A stretch of DNA of 64,000 bases, from contig CM069596.1 in assembly GCA_035771175.1 (NCBI GenBank), forward strand, positions 8,482,001 through 8,546,000, in the 5' to 3' direction. The translations under genes were made by a program, and so were the position numbers. This DNA is from Paratinospora sagittata. Its lineage: Eukaryota > Streptophyta > Magnoliopsida > Ranunculales > Menispermaceae. Shown here one piece after another: positions 49,073 through 60,400 of this stretch. The notes below the pieces were generated by a model that saw nothing but the letters and a program-made list of their open reading frames with translations, did not search any database and was not told where the DNA came from. Within the stretch, counting starts at the first letter, position 1, and each line of letters opens with the position of its first letter.

Positions 49073-49320
49073 TGTTGAGGATCCTCTGCCTTAATCTAAG
49101 GCCTTTCATATTGTTGAGGATCCTCTGCCTTAATCTAAGGCCTTCCATATGTGCATCCATTGAGCCTCAATTATAGGAGTCTGTTTAGCTAATTCTTTTC
49201 ATTTATTATGTAATCAACATCGGTGTAAATCCTCAATTACGTTGTTATACAATCTGTAAATGAGTATATATATGAAAGGTTTTCACCACTCAAAAGTGTG
49301 GTGGTTTTCAAACATTCATA
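49073..49320 (+). repeat. Ale-type 3' LTR with 39-bp head duplication
   Basis: The first 39 bp of the LTR (49073-49111) are repeated at 49112-49150; the 5' LTR has one copy. The rest matches 45172-45382. Confidence 0.9.
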
Positions 49321-49325
49321 GGCAG

Positions 49326-50334
49326 CATGCCACGAGTACAACAATTGAGTTCCTGAGCTATAGGATCGACCACAAACATCTGCATAAAATGTGTGTGATC
49401 CAACAGACGCGCAAGATAGTCCCACAGAATATTATAAAGATGTTTGTGAACTAATAGATGTGCGAGATTCAGAGAACTCCACGTACTACACCCCATGTAC
49501 TACTTACCACGTCATAAAATCATTTCAAGCTAGGGATTACGTTCCTTAAAGTATGAATTTGGCAAAAAAAAACTTTCTATATAGGTAGGGTAAGTAGTTG
49601 ACGACAACATATATAAAGTAATATACTTAGCTGAAGATGGCCCGCGATCAAAAGATTATTCGAAGTGTCTTTAGGGATACTAAAATCAAAACATATACGC
49701 TTTTAATCCTTTTACTTTTTATATAAATTTTAGAGAAAGGGTGGGATGAATTGACGCCATATATGTTTTTTTCTGTCTTGTCGATGCCCTATCCCTCTCC
49801 TACAATTCCCTTGTAATGAACTTCTGACGTGCACGTAAAGCAATATAAATTTTCCTTAAAACTTGTGGTGGTGATTGCGTCTACTTTGATTTTACAGAAG
49901 TGTTGGAGAATTTCCCCGGCCCTCTCACTACTACAAAAAGTCGAAATAGAATAGTTACAGAGATAAGGGATCAGGCGCGTTCAATTCTTCTTCGTGTTGC
50001 GCGTGCAATTCTTCTTCGTGTTAAAGTTAATATTGCATGCCTTAGGCTTATAAAGTTATGATGAGATTCCAGCATCCTCACTTTCTGTGGCAGAAGCAAT
50101 TAAATGAAAAGAGACGCTATTCATACACATTTTTAGTGCAAAACTTATTAAGAAATTAAGTCCAAATTAATCATCTAAAGTGATATTGATGGAAGACATT
50201 AATATGTAATAGAAATGCTAACATCAATGCACTATTTAATTTTAATAAATCATACTCTAATGCATGATTGAGAAAATCTAATGGTTATGCGTTTCTTTTT
50301 TTGATTACCGGTTGTCCGGCACCGCGGAGGTGTC
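49326..50334. other. spacer with a CACTA-like end
   Basis: cactactacaaaaagtcg at 49926 resembles the terminus of CACTA (En/Spm-like) transposons; no partner end was found. Direct repeats of caattcttcttcgtgtt lie at about 49982-50021. No gene seen. Confidence 0.4.
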
Positions 50335-50921
50335 TGTTGGATTTTGGCTCAAATATGGATTCCTGGTTGAATTAGAACATGAAACATATATTTCGAAAGT
50401 AATTAGAACTTTTTAAATATGGATAAGTGTTTTATGATCTAGTTGTATTTGAATAAGAAAATCATGTTAGTATAGAATGAGGAATCTTTGTTGGTTACGA
50501 TTTCTAAATATTGTGGCTAGAAAGTCTATATATAAAAGGTTCATCATTGTTTATTGATAATCCCAACATGTGGGATTAAGAAGCAGGTGAAGCTTGTTTA
50601 TCCTTGGAAGCTTGGTGAAAGAGTGTAGTGTTTAGAACTTGTGCGAGTGACGCGATTAGAGTTCTAGTTTTTTCTTAGAAATTCTTTTTCTGTTATTCTT
50701 CTTTATCAAAGTTTCAGATCTGTGTACTATTTGTTGTAGAAGTATTTGAAGTGTTTAATTCCTCTAAGGTACTTGTTAATTAATAGTGGATTATTTTTTC
50801 CCATGATTTTTTTCCTGATTTTGGGGTTTTTCCATGTATATTTTTGACTTGTAGGTGTTGATCTCTATTGTTCTTTTCTTTATTGAATCTGTGAGATTGA
50901 AGGGTTTGGGTATTTTTTCCA
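50335..50921 (+). repeat. copia 5' LTR (587 bp), element truncated
   Basis: Begins tgttggattttggctc and ends tattttttcca, followed six bases later by a tRNA-Met PBS (ttggtatcagaac at 50927). No 3' partner in the window. Confidence 0.65.
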
Positions 50922-50926
50922 ATTAA

Positions 50927-51305
50927 TTGGTATCAGAACTACGATTAGAGTTGAACTTCAATTGATTAATTAAAGTGTGAAGAGATTTAGAGATGTGGAA
51001 ATATTGATTCGATTTGAAGTTTGAAGTGGAAAGGTTTAATTAATGGAAGAGATAATTTTGGCTTGTGGAGAATTCAATTCAAAGACTTATTAATTCAGTT
51101 CATGAAGCAAAAGTTAATGAAGGGGACATGTTGGGGGTGCGGGAAATCGAGACACCTAAGGAAAAATTGCAAGAATTGAAAAAGAAAATGAGCAAGTTTA
51201 GCAAATAGCTCCAAGTCGACAAACAAAAATGTCGATAATGACGGTACTAATCTGAATGTCGTTGAGTTTAACAATAATTCTGTTGTTATGATATCTGAGA
51301 TGATG
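50927..51305 (+). pseudogene. PBS and gag fragment of the truncated copia
   Basis: After the PBS there is decayed gag with a CCHC zinc knuckle, CWGCGKSRHLRKNC, at about 51127-51168, then Asn/Lys/Ser-rich sequence (NSVVMISEM). The gag core before the knuckle is largely missing: the distance from PBS to knuckle is only 200 bp. Sequence changes at about 51305 to a minus-strand gypsy RT fragment. Confidence 0.75.
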
Positions 51306-51455
51306 CTCATGATCCTCTATAGTCTTAGAGTAGACTAGGATATCATCAATGAAGACCATAATGAACTGGTCGAGATACTGTCTAAATACCCTCTGCATCA
51401 GATCCATGAACATAGCTGGTGCATTAGTCAACCCGAAGGGCATCACTAAGAACTC
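51306..51455 (-). pseudogene. gypsy G3 RT fragment (left part)
   Basis: In minus sense it reads [20 protein letters not shown], then [20 protein letters not shown], the gypsy RT core with FIDD. It continues the frame interrupted by G1F: before that insertion it joined 62667. The last five bases (aactc) are the G1F TSD. Confidence 0.9.
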
Positions 51456-52880
51456 TGTAATACCCTGTATCTCACAAAAAAAAAATTACTATTTGGGCAA
51501 CTCCCGAATGTTCAGGCGCAATGAATGCCCGAACGTTCAGGCGCCAAAAATCTCTATATAAGGAACCCTCCTCATTTCTCATTCCTCACACCAAATCACC
51601 TTCTCTTGTGATTTTCTTCTCTCTTCCACTCATTCTGAGTTTAAGTTTTGAGACTCTCTGTCCGAGACTCTCGATGCGGTGCAACGAAGTTCTGTCCAGA
51701 GGAAAGCGCCAAATCTGAAAGAAGAAGTTTTTATCTGAAGGTGGGAAACGAAACATAGGTTTACGTGTTTTATAACTTTTATTAAAATTTACATTCAATT
51801 ATTATTATTATGTCTACTGTTCATTTACACTGCATTATGTCATATAATGTTTATACTGCCGCACTTATGCCTTTACACTTGGAATTCACGTATTATACTG
51901 TTATAATGTCGGATTTGTGGTCAATCTGACTCAACTAGACTCGGTCTTGTCCTCAGTAACTTTAAATAGTGAATGGGAGGCAGCGGGCTGCTCTAGGCAA
52001 TTGGTTATTTAAGCAGACCTAGTGTCTCACCTCTCAACTGGAGACTGATCTAGTTGGTCTTATTGAAAGCTATCAGCTTATACATGTAATACTGAATGTC
52101 CTAACCTTGCACGTCGTGATACCGACCCTGATAAGGATCACCAGACGTTGCCAAAGTCAGTCTAAATGTCAAGAAAAGACCAGACCAGTAGACTAGACCA
52201 GTTGATGCATTGACATCATACATATCACCACCTAGGGACGTATATGGTTTATGACTCATAGAATAGTTAGGAGCATTGCTCGCTATTCATTATATTTCTC
52301 TGGAGAGGGACGTACATGAGAACCCGGCTACGCCCGGGGAGGGACATCAGTACGTGAATCCAGAGCATCGTTCCTGAGGAGGGTCGTACAGTGAGAACCT
52401 GGCTACGCCCGGGGAAGGACACTTGTACGTGAACTCAGGCGATGTACGTTCATCAAACCATTACGAGACGGTGTCACGCAATCATACATATTGATTGATT
52501 ATGATGCTCACATGTGTATTTAAGATATTTGATATTGAAGTATGTTTTATTAATTGTTATACTCACGAACTATTTACCCACTGAGCGCGTCAAGCTCACT
52601 CCATTATCATCCAATCTTTCACAGGAAATTAGGATGGACTGGGTGTAGGTTATGGGGCCCACAGTTTGTACCCTTTGTATGATTCATTGGGGAATTTGGG
52701 GAGTATGTTCCCTTAACCATTTTATGTACAAATTATATTTTGAATGAAATAAAATCAAATTTGTACTGTATGTTATATATTTTCGCTGCGCACTCTGTTG
52801 TTACCATTATTATTGTTCCAAACGCGCACCCCGTTCGCGAGTGTACCGCCGGTTTAGGAGCGTTCGGGCGGGGTGTGACA
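51456..52880 (+). repeat. G1F 5' LTR (1425 bp)
   Basis: Begins tgtaataccctgtatc and ends cggggtgtgaca. Shared cassette at 51946-52073. Tandem 74-bp units at about 52303-52376 and 52377-52450, each with gagaacc-ggctacgcccgg and gtacgtgaa. A short internal duplication (agaccagt, about 52185) is absent from the 3' LTR. Confidence 0.95.
51506..51562 (+). promoter_or_regulatory. G1F LTR promoter: two GAAnnTTC motifs and TATA box
   Basis: GAATGTTC (51506-51513) and GAACGTTC (51531-51538), each within cccgaa-gttcaggcg, lie directly upstream of TATATAAG (51555-51562). nGAAnnTTCn is the core of heat-shock elements; here there are two separate two-unit sites rather than a canonical three-unit element. 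Confidence 0.55.
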
Positions 52881-52885
52881 TTTAA

Positions 52886-52898
52886 TGGTATCAGAGCG
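52886..52898 (+). promoter_or_regulatory. G1F primer binding site (tRNA-Met)
   Basis: tggtatcagagcg, five bases after the LTR end, matches the initiator tRNA-Met primer site. Confidence 0.92.
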
Positions 52899-52934
52899 TA
52901 CGGTCCACGACCCGCCCAAGTCTACCAAATTAGG

Positions 52935-53650
52935 GGAAGAAAAATTTTACTAGATATATATATCTCTAGAACTATATATATATGAATTATATTATATATA
53001 GTTGAGATTTGTATTAAATATATATCTAAGAAAACTATATAGTTTTATATAGTTTAAATTTATATATATATAGTTATTATTTATGAAAATTATATATATT
53101 GTTATGATTAAATATATATATATATATATCTATATATCTATGCATATAGGATAAAAAAATTTGGATGAAAAATTTTTATTAGATATATATATCTCTAGAA
53201 CTATATATATATATGTCAATTATATATAGTTGAGATTTATATTAAATATATATCTAGAAAACTATATGATTTTTATATAGTTTGATTTAAATATGCATAT
53301 AGTCATGATTTATTAAAAACTATATGTATAGTTATGATTGAATATATATATATCTATATACCTTAGTATATAGGATATATATATATATATCATATTATTG
53401 ATGAAAATTTTAAATGAAAAATGTTATTAGGTATATATATCTTTAGAACTATATATATAAAAATTATATATAGTTAAGATTTGTATTAAATATATATCTA
53501 AGAAAACTATATATGATTTTTATATAGTTAAATTTCAAATATATATAGTTGATTTATGTACACTATATATACAGTTATGATTAAATATATATATCTATAC
53601 ATTGATATACTTATACGATATATATATACATCATATTGCTAAATGAAGAA
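52935..53650 (+). repeat. three ~220-250-bp AT-rich tandem repeats in G1F leader
   Basis: Marker ct(c/t)tagaactatatat occurs at 52974, 53193 and 53441, each followed in order by agtt-agatttgtattaaa-like, gaaaactata, ttatatagtt and tatgatt-aatatat sequence. The copies are diverged and rich in TA runs. They lie between PBS and aORF1. Confidence 0.8.
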
Positions 53651-53783
53651 TTTTGATTTCATGATGGCATAAGCATCAAGAGAAAAATAAAAAAATATCG
53701 TCTAACAGACGAAGAATAAATTTTAAAAAATGTTAGGAATATATTTTGTGTCTTTCACAAATTTATTTTCCTTTCAGCAAAGA

Positions 53784-55333
53784 ATGACCTCAAGTGAAGG
53801 AGCAACTTCCAGTAGTAGGGAACCAATTCCCAAGAGGGAGGTTATGACTATGAGGAACATCGACAATAGAGATCTCCGCCTCCGCCCAATCCTTCACGAC
53901 AAACTCACAACTTTGGATTGGTTGAACATATCAAAAGTTGAGGGCCACGTCTCTTACAGCTTGGTGAGATCCTTCTACGAAGCCATGAATTGCGTGAGAC
54001 TTCCAGAAGAGGGAATCAGCCCGGTATTTGAGACAACAGTTATGGGGATAAAAATTCCTATCAACGTCAAAATCATCGCTCGACTTATGGAAATTCCGAT
54101 TGAGGAAAGACTTATTGATCAACATGAACCGCAGACAATTACAGTGATCGCGGAGTCTAATGGACAATTATTCAATTCCCTCACCAAGGAGCCATACACT
54201 CAATCGACGTTCACCAACCTCCCAAACAATTATCTTAAGCCATCTCTTGCCGGCCTAGGAAAGATCGTGTTCAACAACATCTTGTCAGAAAGGGGGTCTA
54301 ATGGCACTATGTCAAAAGCCCAACTTCTCGTGTTATATTGCATAGAGAAGGAAATAAACGCCTCCCTACCACACATCATTATCCAACAAATGATGAGGAT
54401 GATTCAAAACCCTTTAAGAAAGGAATTCCTCGGTTACGGAATCTTGATCATGAGGATGCTATACGAAGTAAACATCGACACTTTTGATGGGACTTCGAGA
54501 CAAATCGTTGAGCCAATTACAACATCTTCTATCTTCAAGATATATGTTCCAAGGGGGGAGTAACTGGTGATGAAGTATTTGGCACGACGATAGGAAATTC
54601 CGAGAGAATGAGGGACAAGCATGGACGTTGCCTTCGAAAAAGTCGAAGCAGGATTCCCATCAAAGAAGTACCAAATCAACATCCCACGTCAAACCCAGCC
54701 CCAAATAATGATCCAACTGATCGTCTATTCACTGAGGGAAATTCATTTACCAACCTAAATCAACCTCAAAATAGACAAAGTACTCAAGCAAATCTACCTG
54801 CTTGGAACATGCCAACTCAAGGCAACACGTCGTACCAAAGGTTTCCAACACCTGCGGTACCATGTCAACCATTCCCGCAAGTCCCTGTAACCCAACAACA
54901 ACAGCATTGGGCGGCACCAAATTTGGGCGGGCAGAACATCCCAATGAGCCTACTGTTTCAAAATCTTTCACCTCAAACAGATCCAAATATACAAGGGGTT
55001 CCAGTTAGGGGATCCCCGTACAATCAAAACAATTACCTTTCACCTATGAATCACCCGTACAACCAACGTTTTCCCCCAATGCCAATGACCTACCCTCCAC
55101 CTATGGGACAATCGAGCCATCAACCACCTATGAGCCAATCGACTAACCTTTTTCAACGGTTAAATGAAATGGCATCCAATATCACAGAAATGAGAGAGAC
55201 TCACAATTATATATTAACACATATGCAAAACTCCGAAGCAGAGCGAGCAAACTCTCAACCTTCTGTTAGTAGTCGTTATGTACCTAGCATGAGATCTAGA
55301 AAGAGCGGTAATAGGCAGGAAAATCAAAACTGA
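53784..55333 (+). pseudogene. aORF1 of G1F (extra ORF upstream of gag)
   Basis: The start ATG at 53784 follows a splice-acceptor-like cctttcag. The first piece (to 54563) is open: SSEGATSSSREPI, then NIDNRDLRLRPILHDKL, LVRSFYEAMNCVRLPEEG, then LPNNYLKPSLAGLGKIVFNN, LLVLYCIEKEI and LPHIIIQQM. A frameshift near 54564-54607 leads to the second piece (54608-55333), Pro/Gln/Asn-rich, with a possible short coiled coil at its end (LNEMASNITEMRETHNYIL). The G1R copy is open across the break, so this is one gene of about 515 codons. From memory the first half resembles the family 'putative plant transposon protein'. No CCHC, protease or membrane segment is seen. Function unknown. Confidence 0.78.
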
Positions 55334-56110
55334 TTACTGGCATTGTAAACTTTTCTTTTATATATGAATGAAATGTTTTATTTAAAGACTATCTTTGGTG
55401 GGCCGACTTACAACCATTCTTTCTTTTGTATCACTAACTTTGGAATGGTATGGGACATAACAAAATTGGAAGATACTAAATAAAATGTGGAAGTAAGAAA
55501 ACCCATGACCTTGTATGAAAAGAAACATATGGAGAAAGTTGCATTACTAATATTATCACTAAGTTTACACGGTGTGGGACGAGTAAATTTGGACGAAACT
55601 ATTAGTGAATTTCTGTTCAGCCAATGTTTTTAGAGACCGTGTTCATACAACTAAACTTGGTTAACACCCTTATTACCAAAGTCATGTGGTATGGGACACA
55701 TGAACTTGGATAATAATCGAAAAGACTAAGAGTAAGAGTTTGAATGCATAAGATTGCGATAGAACGTTAGATCATGATATTTACCGAGGCAAATCTTAGA
55801 ATTCTTATAACTCGTATGGATTTTTAATGAAAATATAAGTATGTTCACAAAGACCAAAACCAAATCATTTGAAATACTTGCAAAGTTTCGTACTTATTAT
55901 ATAAACATTCTAACCTTGTTTTTACACCATGGCCAAACATACGAATTTTATAACATTTTGTGATTCCTCAACAAAAATTTTACACTATACTTAGAAAAAT
56001 ATGTGATTTTAATATTACAGTACTCTCGAAATTGTTGCTGAGCATACTATAACATTACACTTAGCTACAGTTCCTAAATCTTAGTTTTATTTTTCCTTGC
56101 CAGTGAGAAA
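55334..56110 (+). other. G1F spacer with threefold ~120-bp repeat
   Basis: gtatgggac or gtgtgggac at 55448, 55572 and 55689, each preceded by a tatcactaa-ttt-type block and followed by aa-ttgga. The same triad is at 21336-21586 in G1R. No frame. Confidence 0.75.
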
Positions 56111-57430
56111 ATGCAAACCAAGAAGAGAGGAAGGCTACGTATTGTTCGTCTAGCAGTGGAGGCACTTCCTGAGATTCAGGAATCGACGCCTCCGACAACA
56201 GCACAGGACAAACCCAACACTGCCACTACATCTGGGCAGGCAATACCACCCCCACCCGCACCTTTTGTCATGTCTTCAAGCATAGAAACCTTCTTCGCCA
56301 GATTTATTGACACGATGAAAGTCACTGTTCAAACGGTCGTTCGTGAGACCGCGGCCAGTCAGGTTGCCACGATTCAAGCACCTGTAAAGTTTAGTTGGAA
56401 GCTCAAACCGATCATATTACTAAATACAAGCGGCTACAACCTCTTACTTTCGCTGGCATCATTGAGGCTGATGAGGTGCAAAAGTGGCTGGATGAGTCAA
56501 AGAAGGCTCTTGATGCAATGGGAGCAGATGAGACTCAAAAAATTCCACTAGCGACCTACCAACTTGTTGGTGGGGCAAACACATGGTGGATGACAGTGAA
56601 AGAAGACCCAAGGGTCAACATAGCCGATATGACTTGGCAACAGTTCGAGTCAATGTTTATTGATGAGTATTTTCCCAGTGCGGTGACGAAGCAGAAGGGC
56701 CATGAATTCGCTAAGTTATACCAGGGCACCATGACCGTCAGGGAATATGCTGAAAAGTTCAAAGAATTATCAGTCTACTCTCTCTCCACCATCTCAACGG
56801 AGCGAGATAAAACTGAGAAATTTTATAATGGCCTTCGCCATGACATTCGACAAGCCTTGTCGATCTTGGATCTCAAGATTTACAATGAGGTTGTTGACAA
56901 GGCCAGGAGCTTTGAACAAGAGAAGATCTTACAGGAACAGAGAATGAATAAGGGAAAACGGCCTGCAACGTTTTTCCAACAGGGCTCGTAACAGGGCAAC
57001 AAGAAGAAGCCCTACTACAATCAAAACTCAGCCCTCCCAGCCCCTGTTTCGAAGAATGAGGCCACAACACCTGCGGCTGAACCTTCTAACCCTAACCATC
57101 AGGGTTTCCAAAATCATGGCCGTGGAGGTCGTTATGGAAGAGGTGGCTATAGAAACGGCAATGGCAGAGGTGGTGGTCGACACCACAATCAGCAAGGCCA
57201 GCAGAGCAATCAAAATGGCCAGCAAAACTATCAGCAGTACAGGCCTACTTGTTTCAACTGCGACCAGCAGGGCCACGTAAGAAATGTCTGTCCGCACCTT
57301 CAGCAACCTATTCCTGCTATTCCAGTCCAACACGCACCACCTGCTGCTAATGCCCAACCCATGTAGAACCAGCAGAACCAGGGTCAACGGAATCAGGGCA
57401 GAACATATGCCATCGCTCAACAACCCCTCC
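56111..57430 (+). pseudogene. G1F gag with CCHC zinc knuckle, broken
   Basis: Starts at 56111 (MQTKKRGRLRIVRLAVEALP), directly after ttgccagtgagaaa. The frame shifts near 56395. The gag core follows in the new frame: ITKYKRLQPLTFAGIIEADE, then PLATYQLVGGANTWWMTVKE, FESMFIDEYFPSAVTKQKGH, LYQGTMTVREYAEKFKEL. A stop (TAA) at about 56989 interrupts it; a Gly/Arg/Asn/Gln-rich stretch (57110-57240) and the zinc knuckle CFNCDQQGHVRNVC (57250-57291) follow. Another stop is near 57364. The protein would form particles and bind element RNA. Confidence 0.9.
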
Positions 57431-60400
57431 CAGACAACAATGTAGTTGAAGGTACATTTCCTTTGTTCAATACAATGGTGCATGTTTTGTTTGACTCAGG
57501 TGCTACGCATTCTTTTATATCATCAGCATTGGTAAGACATTTAGGCCTGCATCCTGAACCCACAAACATCACACTCCAAGTCACATCACCGTTCGGATCT
57601 GGTACTGATGTAAACTTGTAGTGTTCGCGATGTGTGCTTCGTATGTCGAAGCAGATAATATATGCAGATCTTTTTGTGATGGATATTGAAGACTTCGACA
57701 TCATCCTCGGCATGGACTGGCTAGCACCACTAAATGCAAAGATTGACTGTATGAATAAGCAAATTCAGTTAACCTTACCTACATGAGAGTTTGTCAAGAT
57801 TCAGGGAACAAGGAAATGGATACACAAATCAACAGTTGCACTTCTCAAATCACAACTTCGAGCGTTATCCCTTGGTGACGGAAATGAATCACCAGCACAA
57901 TACCCTCTCGAAGTACACAATGTTCCAGTCATATCTGAATTCCCAACTGTTTTTCTAAATGACCTTCCTAGTCTACCTCCAGTTAGGGAATTCGATTTTG
58001 AGATCAACCTCATACATAGGACAGGGCCCATCTCAATTCCACCATACAGAATGTCTAATGTCGAGCTGGTCGAATTAGACAACCAACTAAAGGAATTAGA
58101 GAGTAATGGCTTCATCCGAAATAGTTCATCACCTTGGGGCGCCCCAGTTCTGTTTGTTCGCAAAAAGGACGGTTCCTTACGACTTTGCATCGACTATCGC
58201 AAGTTGAATAACGTCACCATCAAGAACAGATATTCATTGCCCAGGATCGATGACTTGTTTGACCAACTTAAAGATGCCAAATGCTTCTCTAAGATTGATT
58301 TACGGTCCGGTTATCACCAACTCCGGATCCGAGAGTCGGACATCACCAAGACGGCATTTAGGACTCGATACGGTCACTACGCGTTTTTGGTCATGTCGTT
58401 CGGTCTAACAACTGCACCTGCTGCATTCATGGATTTGATGAATCGCATATTCAGGTTATACTTAGACCGATTTGTGGTGGTTTTTGTGGACGACATCTTG
58501 ATATATTCCTCAACCGAGGAAGACCATAAGATACATTTGAAGATCGTCCTCCAGACCTTGAGAAGCCACCAACTGTATGCAAAGTTGAGTAAGTGCGAAT
58601 TTTGGGCGAAGAGAGTTCAATTCCTAGGCCATGTGGTTTCAGGCAATGGCATTGAGGTAGATCCTTCTAAGGTTGAAGCAGTTTTAAATTGGAAGCAGCC
58701 TACCACTGTTACTCAGGTTAGGAGTTTTTTTGGTTTGGCTGGCTATTACAGACGCTTCATCAAGGACTTCTCAAAGATTGCTGAACCTATGACCAAGCTC
58801 ACTCGAAAAGACGTGCAATTCATCTGGAATCCCGCCTGTGAAGCATCATTTCAGGAATTGAAGAAGCGCCTCACGACAGCACCTGTACTTATCACTCTAA
58901 GAAATGCAATTGGATTTTCACTATACACCGACGCCTCTCTTCAAGGCTTAGGTGTCGTACTAATGCAAGAAGGCCAAGTTGTTGCATATGCCTCGAGGCA
59001 ACTGAAGATTCATGAGGGTAATTACCCAACACATGACTTGGAACTTGCAGCTGTTGTGTTTGCACTGAAGTTATGGCGTCATTACCTATACGGTGAACGG
59101 TTTAAGGTCTTCTCGGATCACAAGAGTCTTAAGTACATATACACTCAGAGAGACCTAAACCTCCGCCAGAGACGATGGTTGGAATTCTTGAAAGATTATG
59201 ACTTTCAACTCCAGTACCATCTCAGAAAGGCCAATGTTGTGGCCGATGCCCTGAGTAGAAAATCTGATGTTGCTTGCACTCTTAACTATGAAATGGGGAA
59301 GTTGGCTACAGAGATGGAGAACTTTAACCTACAGCTGAACGTAGAGGGACCAAGACCACGACTCTCTCAATTATCAGCCACCTCTGAGCTAGTTCGAAAG
59401 ATTTCAGCTACTCAAGCCAATGACCCTATGTTAATGGAGAAACGAGAACTTCTACTCAGCGGACAGGACCTTCCTCATTGGTCAGTCTCTGAAGACGGAG
59501 TCATTTTTTATAAAAAAACATCCCTGTCTACCGAACGATCCTGAGGTTCAAAACGACATGCTCACTGACATGCATTGTTCAAGGTACGCTATGCATCCTG
59601 GGGGTGACAAGGTGTACAAGAATGTCAAGCGTCAATTCTGGTTTTCTGGAATGAAGAAGGCAATTGCAGACTTCGTTGCTCGATGTCTCGTTTGCCAGAA
59701 AGTTAAGAAAAAATGAAGACTTCCCTCTGGACTTCTCCAGTCGTTACCTATTGGAGAATGAAAATGGGAGAACATCGCAATAGATTTTGTCACGGCCTTA
59801 CCTCGAAACAATAAAGGGCAAGATGTTATCTGGGTTATCATTGACAGACTTACAAAGTCTGCACACTTCTTGCCAATAAAGTTCACGGATAACCCAGCCA
59901 AACTTGCAGAACTATATGAAAGAGATATTGTACGCCTTCATGGCATACCACTCATGATCGTCTCTGATCGAGATCCTCGATTCACATCCAACTTTCGGAA
60001 AAGCTTCCAGAATAGAATGGGTTCTAAGATCACTATGAGCACAGCCTTCCACCCTCAGACTAATGGGCAGTATGAGAGGCTTATCCAAATCTTAGAAGAC
60101 ATGTTACGGTGTTGCATTTTGGACTTTAATGATGGATGGGCAAAGTATTTACATTTAGCTGAGTTTGCATACAACAACAGCTACCAAACTAGTATCGGCA
60201 TGGCACTATACGAGGCTCTATATGGTCGGCCTTCCAGATCTCCGATATGCTGGTTAGATATGGCAGATCGATCGCAGTTAGGCCCTGAACTAGTTCAAGA
60301 GACTTCTGAGAAGATCACACTAGTAAAGGAACGACTTCGTGTTGCACAAAGTCGACATAAGAGCTATGCTGACAAGCAGAGACAGCCTCTAGAATTTGAT

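Larger units (their letters stand above)
45172..49320 (+). mobile_element. Ty1/copia, Ale/Retrofit type, short LTRs (defective)
   Basis: A 4.15-kb element with about 210-bp LTRs, a tRNA-Met PBS and copia domain order. Motifs such as LFISKLT-like, YMEQPPGYIDP and LKQAPRAWFQGFSSFLVQLG fit the Ale/Retrofit group (from memory). It is smaller than usual because most of the gag core is missing. It has frameshifts, a nonsense codon, and two lost catalytic Asp in RT. Confidence 0.93.

Noticed and set aside
49926..49945. Complete CACTA transposon
   Set aside because: Only one terminus-like sequence (cactactacaaaaa) was found; no second end, TSD or transposase.
53784..55333. aORF1 as an envelope-like gene
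   Set aside because: No signal peptide, transmembrane segment or cleavage site, and it lies upstream of gag rather than after pol.
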